Origin: JAQIBY01 sp034658655
Lineage (GTDB): Bacteria > Bacteroidota > Bacteroidia > Bacteroidales > ML635J-15
DNA: 64,000 nt
Direction: 5' to 3'
Assembly: GCA_034658655.1 (NCBI GenBank)
Contig: JAYEFQ010000135.1
Location: 1-64,000 of the forward strand
Shown here: positions 60,001 through 64,000 of the stretch, in pieces
Position numbering within the stretch: the first letter of the stretch is position 1
Layout: each line of letters begins with the position of its first letter
The notes under the pieces: model-generated
Told to the model about the DNA's origin: nothing
Databases searched by the model: none
Seen by the model: only the letters and a program-made list of their open reading frames with translations
Program-made: the position numbers and the translations under genes

Positions 60001-62720
60001 TGGTCAGCACCTAAGTTAACCGTTGGCGCAGGATTAACAGTTAAATTCATTGTATCTGTATCGTAACAAGCTCCGGAGCCAACAGTATATATTACCTGAG
60101 TTGTTCCTGCTCCAGTTAGGGAAGGATCAAAAATTCCGTTGACCGGATTTGAAATACCTGTACCTGACCATGTTCCACCAGCAGTATTTGCTGAAAGCGA
60201 AACGGTATCTCCTGGGAAGCAGAATGGTCCTGGGGCAGTTATACTTGCATCTGGCATTGCATTAACGTGAATAATAATTGTGTCATCATCTGAACATGTT
60301 CCGCCAGTTCCGACTTGAAATTCTATTTCATGATTTCCGGGACCAGCAACAGAGGGGTCAAAAATTCCTTCAGCAGCATCTGTAATACCTGTGCCTGACC
60401 ATACTCCTGTATGCCAGTTTGCTTCCAAATCAATTGGAGGGTCAATTTCGCAAAGATTGGCAACTGTATGAATTGTTGCATCGACATCGGCAATAATTTC
60501 AATTTCTATGCTGTCAACAGATGTGCATGCACCATTAACTAATGTGTAATATATCCAGTGAAATCCAACACCTGCGTTGGTAGGATTAAAATTTTGTCCA
60601 CCAACAACTCCTAGACCTGTCCAAGTACCACCTGGGTTTGCTGCGGTTAATAGAAATGCATCATCTGTGCGGCATTGAATTTCAATTGGGTCAATTGTTG
60701 GATCTAAATACTCATCTACATGAATTGTGATTGTTGCAGTATCTGCACAATTTGCATTAGCAACAATGTAAGTAATGATATGATTTCCGGGACCTGCAAC
60801 AGCAGGATTAAAAGTATCGCCAGATACACCGGTTCCCGACCATGTTCCACCTGTATCTGCAGCAGTTAGGGTAATTGCCGGCTCATTTTCACACATATCT
60901 GTAATAGGATTAATTGTTGCATCAACATTTTCATGTACAACTAAATCTGTAGTATGATATTCTGTAGTACAAGGATAATTAACTTCAACAGTATAAGTTG
61001 TTGATGTGCTTGGGGAAACGTCAATAGATTGTTGAGTTGATCCATTGTGTTGCCAAGTCCAGTCGATAAGTGACAAGTCTAATGAAGGATTGAAATTAAT
61101 GTTTATAGTTGCTGTTTCTCCTTCGCAAATTGGACCGCTGTTTGTGAGATTTATTTGTGCGTCAATTTCATCACGAATCCAAATTGTATCATTGCTTGTA
61201 ACTGGCGTGCAAGGACAGCCATTTGTGTAAGTGAAAATTAAAAATTCATTTCCCTCTGTAATACCATCAATATAAGTGTCAATAATTAATGTGTCTGAAA
61301 TTTGTCCTGCTGGAATTGTAACAGTATCTGGTATATTTGAATAATCTGTCCCCATTGTGGCAGTACCTGTAATTGATAATCCAATGTTGATATCTTGACT
61401 TGTATCTGTGGAGTCAACGCGTGAGAATACTGCATGATTTTGACATCCTTCATAAGTGTCGTCAGTTTGATACCACGGATTGAATAAATCAATGACAAAA
61501 TCGGATCCAGAAATAAAACTTTTGGCATTAAGGAAAACGCCTGAATCATACGAACTGTCTCCAGCATCGCCAATTGCCATTTTAATATGGTATGTTTCGC
61601 ATGCTTGTACAGTTGCTTTTGCGGTAATTGGAACTGTTGCTCCATCATATTCAATATCTCCTCCATATGAATCGGAAACATAATAGGCTGCATTTGTGCT
61701 TGCATTTATGTTATCTATAGTAACCGGCATTGCTGTTCCTGGAATTAGGGCAATGTTTATGGAATTGTTTGAATATGGTCCTGTGATTCCGGGTCCTGAA
61801 AGGAAAAATCCAAAAACATCATTAAAATTGGAAGACACCCACTCTGGGTATTCATCTGAACCAAAGATAAAGTCAAATTGGAGAGAATCACTGGCTGGAA
61901 TGAAATCAAATTCTAGGATTGCTGCATCATTTATTGTGTATCCTGGAATTAATGCCTGTAAATCTGGATCTGATCCTCCCGATGAGTTATGTCCTGTACT
62001 ACCGCTATTATTTGGTCCTTCTGATAAGGATGCATCCCCAGATGTTAAAATGATTCCTTCATTAAATTCAGTTCCTCCGATAGAGCCATCAAAATATCCA
62101 ATACTTACTGCATCCCCATTATAAGTTATATTAAAAGCTTCTAGACAGCCAGTTACTAAAATGTCTTGAACAAGTTCTGTGGGTGTATATGTAGAGCTGC
62201 TAACGTTAATGTTTTTTGGGTAAATATTTGGTTCTCTTTCTCGAAGTGCTAGTTTTACATAGGAGTCACTCGGCATTGTCTCTGAAAACCACATACGTAA
62301 TATAATGTGTTCCCCTGCTATATTATTATTGTTTTTAATGGTAAATTGTCCAGGAGCTGAGGTAATATATTGTAAGTCATGAAAAATGTAGCTTCCTGTT
62401 TCATCCATTGAATATGCTGCCATACCTGCGATGACCGATTCTTTGTAATCTAAAAATATATCAATGTCAGAATGCTCTGACATGACAAACTGAAAATAAT
62501 GATTCTGGTTGTAATAGGCGCGCAATGATTTTGGAGCTTTAATCTCAAAATTATTGCTATCGTTTAGAAAAAACTGCTTAAAGTTCGTGTTTCCCTCAAT
62601 TTGAAGAATTATTGCAGTTTCAGGATTGTTTGATGTGTAGTTTCTGTCATTGATTTGCTGGGCTGTAACCAGCATGGGTGCAATGAGAAAGAGCAGGATT
62701 GTTGTAGTTAGTGTTTTCAT
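57082..62720 (-). CDS. Giant surface protein: choice-of-anchor L, SprB-like repeats, CHU_C end (gap inside)
   Basis: One gene split by 100 N at 59724-59823. It encodes more than 1,800 residues. The ATG at 62720 begins a signal peptide (MKTLTTTILLFLIAPMLVTA). Residues about 170-390 are a choice-of-anchor-L-like domain (GIILTSGDASLSEG, FDFIFGSDEYPEW). A Calx-beta-like part and then many Ig/PKD-like repeats follow (GTWSGTGVSGDTFNPAVAGP type). After the gap come SprB-type repeats (ITCYGYSSGQLEANVS). The end is the CHU_C type IX domain (IPDAFTPNGDGTNDTW, FNRWGQEVYFGY, LPTGSYIYIVDL). The reading frame is the same on both sides by homology; the apparent frame change only reflects the arbitrary N length. 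Adhesion or gliding role inferred. Confidence 0.88.
59598..59723 (-). repeat. Repeat unit on the left of the assembly gap
   Basis: Nearly identical to 59824-59947 (three differences seen over about 125 bp). Both encode the YNWSTTETSQVINPATTGNY unit, and spacing of the following unit suggests a period of about 210 bp. The array probably collapsed or broke assembly here. Confidence 0.85.
59724..59823. other. Assembly gap (100 N)
   Basis: Exactly 100 unknown bases, a conventional scaffold gap of unknown true size, within the tandem-repeat part of the surface-protein gene. Confidence 0.99.
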
Positions 62721-63132
62721 GACTGTTAGCATTTGGGGTTCACTTTATTATACGTTTAAAATTATGGAAAAGTTGCCTGTAAATGCTAAGTTTTTTTACG
62801 TAGATGTAATTATGTGTGCTTGTAAGATATTTTTAAGAGTTGAAAGTATAAAAACTCGGTAAAAATTTGGAATAAATGAAATGTTGGCAGTTTTGGGATT
62901 GTTGTTTTCCGTTCTGTAATTCAATTACTTATAAATGCATGTTTTTGTTTCTGTTTTGCTTTAAAATTTATAGTGATTTTAAATAAGTGGTTGGGTAGTG
63001 CGTAAAAATATAGAAAAACACAAGATTTATATCTTGATTGCTGATTTGTTTGTATTATAATTTTTGTCAGACTTATTGGTTATACCTGTGTTTTTCAAAA
63101 ATGATACTCTGTTAATTTTAAGTAAAGTTTGT
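62721..63132. other. Intergenic stretch
   Basis: No gene seen in about 410 bp of A+T-rich sequence between the surface-protein start and the START-domain gene stop (both minus strand). It should contain the surface-protein promoter, but no exact TAnnTTTG box with good spacing was found. Confidence 0.4.
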
Positions 63133-63732
63133 TCAGTTTGATAATTTTTCTTTTAGTTTTTTAAAACTTTCAAATGGTCCATTTGTGCTGATTAATTTAA
63201 TGATAAATTCAGGTGCTTCCTGATCAATTTTTAGAGAAAGTTTATAGTCAAGCTCAATCAGATTTGTTCCCGTAGTCTTTATTTTCCAACTTACTTCTGA
63301 ATAGCCTAGTCGTATATAATCTGGGTTTTCAGGGATGACATTAGGTTGTGAAATTGATTTGACAAGTATGGTTTGCTTATTAATCTTTTTTGGTGGATGT
63401 ATATAGTTTACGACTTCCCTATCTTTAAAAGGCCAAGGAACATCAGTAACAGAAATAATGTATGAATTGTTTTTTATTCTCATGATGTTTGCTGATTTGC
63501 AGCGATATACCCAGCTCGGATAGGTTGACGCATCATATATAATGGATGTTAATGTTTCTGCATTGGTGTTGAATGTTGTTGTCACACGAACGTCAAAATG
63601 TTTTTTGTTTATCATCCTAAAATAGACAGAAATGTCTCCTTCCTGTTTTGTTAATTCCCAATCATTTTGTCCATAAAGGTTCTCAGATAGGATTGCACAA
63701 AGGGATAAAAAAATAATTAAAACGAATTTCAT
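63133..63732 (-). CDS. Exported START-domain protein
   Basis: A 199-residue protein with a signal peptide (MKFVLIIFLSLCAILSENLYG) and a START/SRPBCC lipid-binding domain: DWELTKQEGDISVYFR, ETLTSIIYDASTYPSWVYRC, SVTDVPWPFKDREVVNYI, then YSEVSWKIKTTGTNLIELDY. The ATG at 63732 starts the signal peptide; one 30 nt upstream adds a charged leader. It probably binds a hydrophobic ligand in the periplasm. It is divergent to the DUF4197 lipoprotein gene, with 55 nt between. Confidence 0.85.
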   Translation of the reverse strand: MKFVLIIFLSLCAILSENLYGQNDWELTKQEGDISVYFRMINKKHFDVRVTTTFNTNAETLTSIIYDASTYPSWVYRCKSANIMRIKNNSYIISVTDVPWPFKDREVVNYIHPPKKINKQTILVKSISQPNVIPENPDYIRLGYSEVSWKIKTTGTNLIELDYKLSLKIDQEAPEFIIKLISTNGPFESFKKLKEKLSN

Positions 63733-63787
63733 AACGTCATTTTTTCTTGTACTTTTAAACACGATTGTAACTAATAAAAATTACACC

Positions 63788-64000
63788 ATGAAAGTCAAAA
63801 GTACACATTATTTTGGAGTTGTATCGCTTTTTTTGTTTAGCATGAGTTTTTATTCATGTGAAGTATTACAACAATTAGAGGCAAATTTGCCATCAGAATC
63901 TTCTAAATTAACAGATGTTGAAATCCGAGAAGGACTAACTGATGCCTTGCGTATTGGTTTGAATAATGCAGTGAGTCAGGCTTCTGTAACAGATGGGTTT
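63788..64000 (+). CDS. DUF4197-family lipoprotein (partial, runs off the right edge)
   Basis: The first 71 codons of a lipoprotein, open to the window end. Hydrophobic signal with lipobox FYSC (cysteine at residue 24), then LTDVEIREGLTDALRIGLNN and AVSQASVTDGF, a pattern typical of the start of DUF4197 proteins. Function of this family is unknown. Confidence 0.78.
   Translation, partial: MKVKSTHYFGVVSLFLFSMSFYSCEVLQQLEANLPSESSKLTDVEIREGLTDALRIGLNNAVSQASVTDGF

Overview
This window looks like the chromosome of a low-G+C, anaerobic, fermentative member of the Bacteroidota (Bacteroidia-like). The signs are type IX secretion C-terminal sorting domains, gliding-motility-type (CHU_C) C-termini, SprB-like repeats, promoters with the TAnnTTTG -7 box and very short leaders, and mostly no Shine-Dalgarno sites. 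Anaerobic metabolism is shown by an [FeFe]-hydrogenase and a ferredoxin-linked 2-oxoacid oxidoreductase. One run of 100 N (59724-59823) marks a scaffold gap inside a repetitive surface-protein gene.

Layout. 1-4400: start of an exported protein, a large T9SS cargo protein and two tandem paralogous lipoproteins. 4458-6467: urocanate hydratase. 6541-9818: a decayed mobile region with a dispersed inverted-repeat element, an AAA+ ATPase pseudogene (two nonsense codons plus a 242-bp non-autonomous transposon whose removal restores the frame), a thioredoxin-like fragment and an IS630-type element. 9852-14869: folD, ffh, rocD, an AlbA_2 regulator and a NUDIX hydrolase. 15057-23626: a two-operon hydrogen module. 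The first operon encodes DRTGG, anti-sigma-like ATPase, a degenerate hydrogenase-like Fe-S protein, DRTGG, PHP and a second GHKL ATPase. The second encodes a [2Fe-2S] protein plus HydB, HydA and HydC of an electron-bifurcating hydrogenase. Both promoters carry Rex-like palindromes next to consensus -7 boxes, so the two operons are probably co-regulated by the NADH/NAD+ ratio, with the first operon sensing for or controlling the second.

23627-29188: a GC-rich long imperfect hairpin, a malate/lactate-type dehydrogenase, a lipase-like hydrolase, glycerol kinase, then four copies of a palindromic repeat that divide about 1.1 kb into cassette-like segments, one holding a small zinc-ribbon gene. 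29189-37483: radical SAM/SPASM with a Gfo/Idh oxidoreductase, a CHU_C protein, a T9SS subtilase and MnmD. 37650-43803: thioredoxin, CCA-adding enzyme, bifunctional RelA/SpoT, a SirB1-like protein and a glycosyltransferase. 43922-46481: an AbiE toxin-antitoxin locus with a frameshifted toxin, and an IS4-type remnant. 46743-50910: a DinB-DnaE translesion pair behind a double palindrome. 50907-57004: a REP-like palindrome, an M16 peptidase pair, a four-gene 2-oxoacid:ferredoxin oxidoreductase operon and a nitroreductase. 57082-64000: a giant SprB/CHU_C surface protein, a START-domain protein and the start of a DUF4197 lipoprotein.

Together the genes suggest amino-acid fermentation (histidine, ornithine and branched-chain or other 2-oxoacids) and glycerol use. 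These yield NADH and reduced ferredoxin that HydABC could dispose of as H2. The hydrogenase maturases HydE, HydF and HydG are not in this window.
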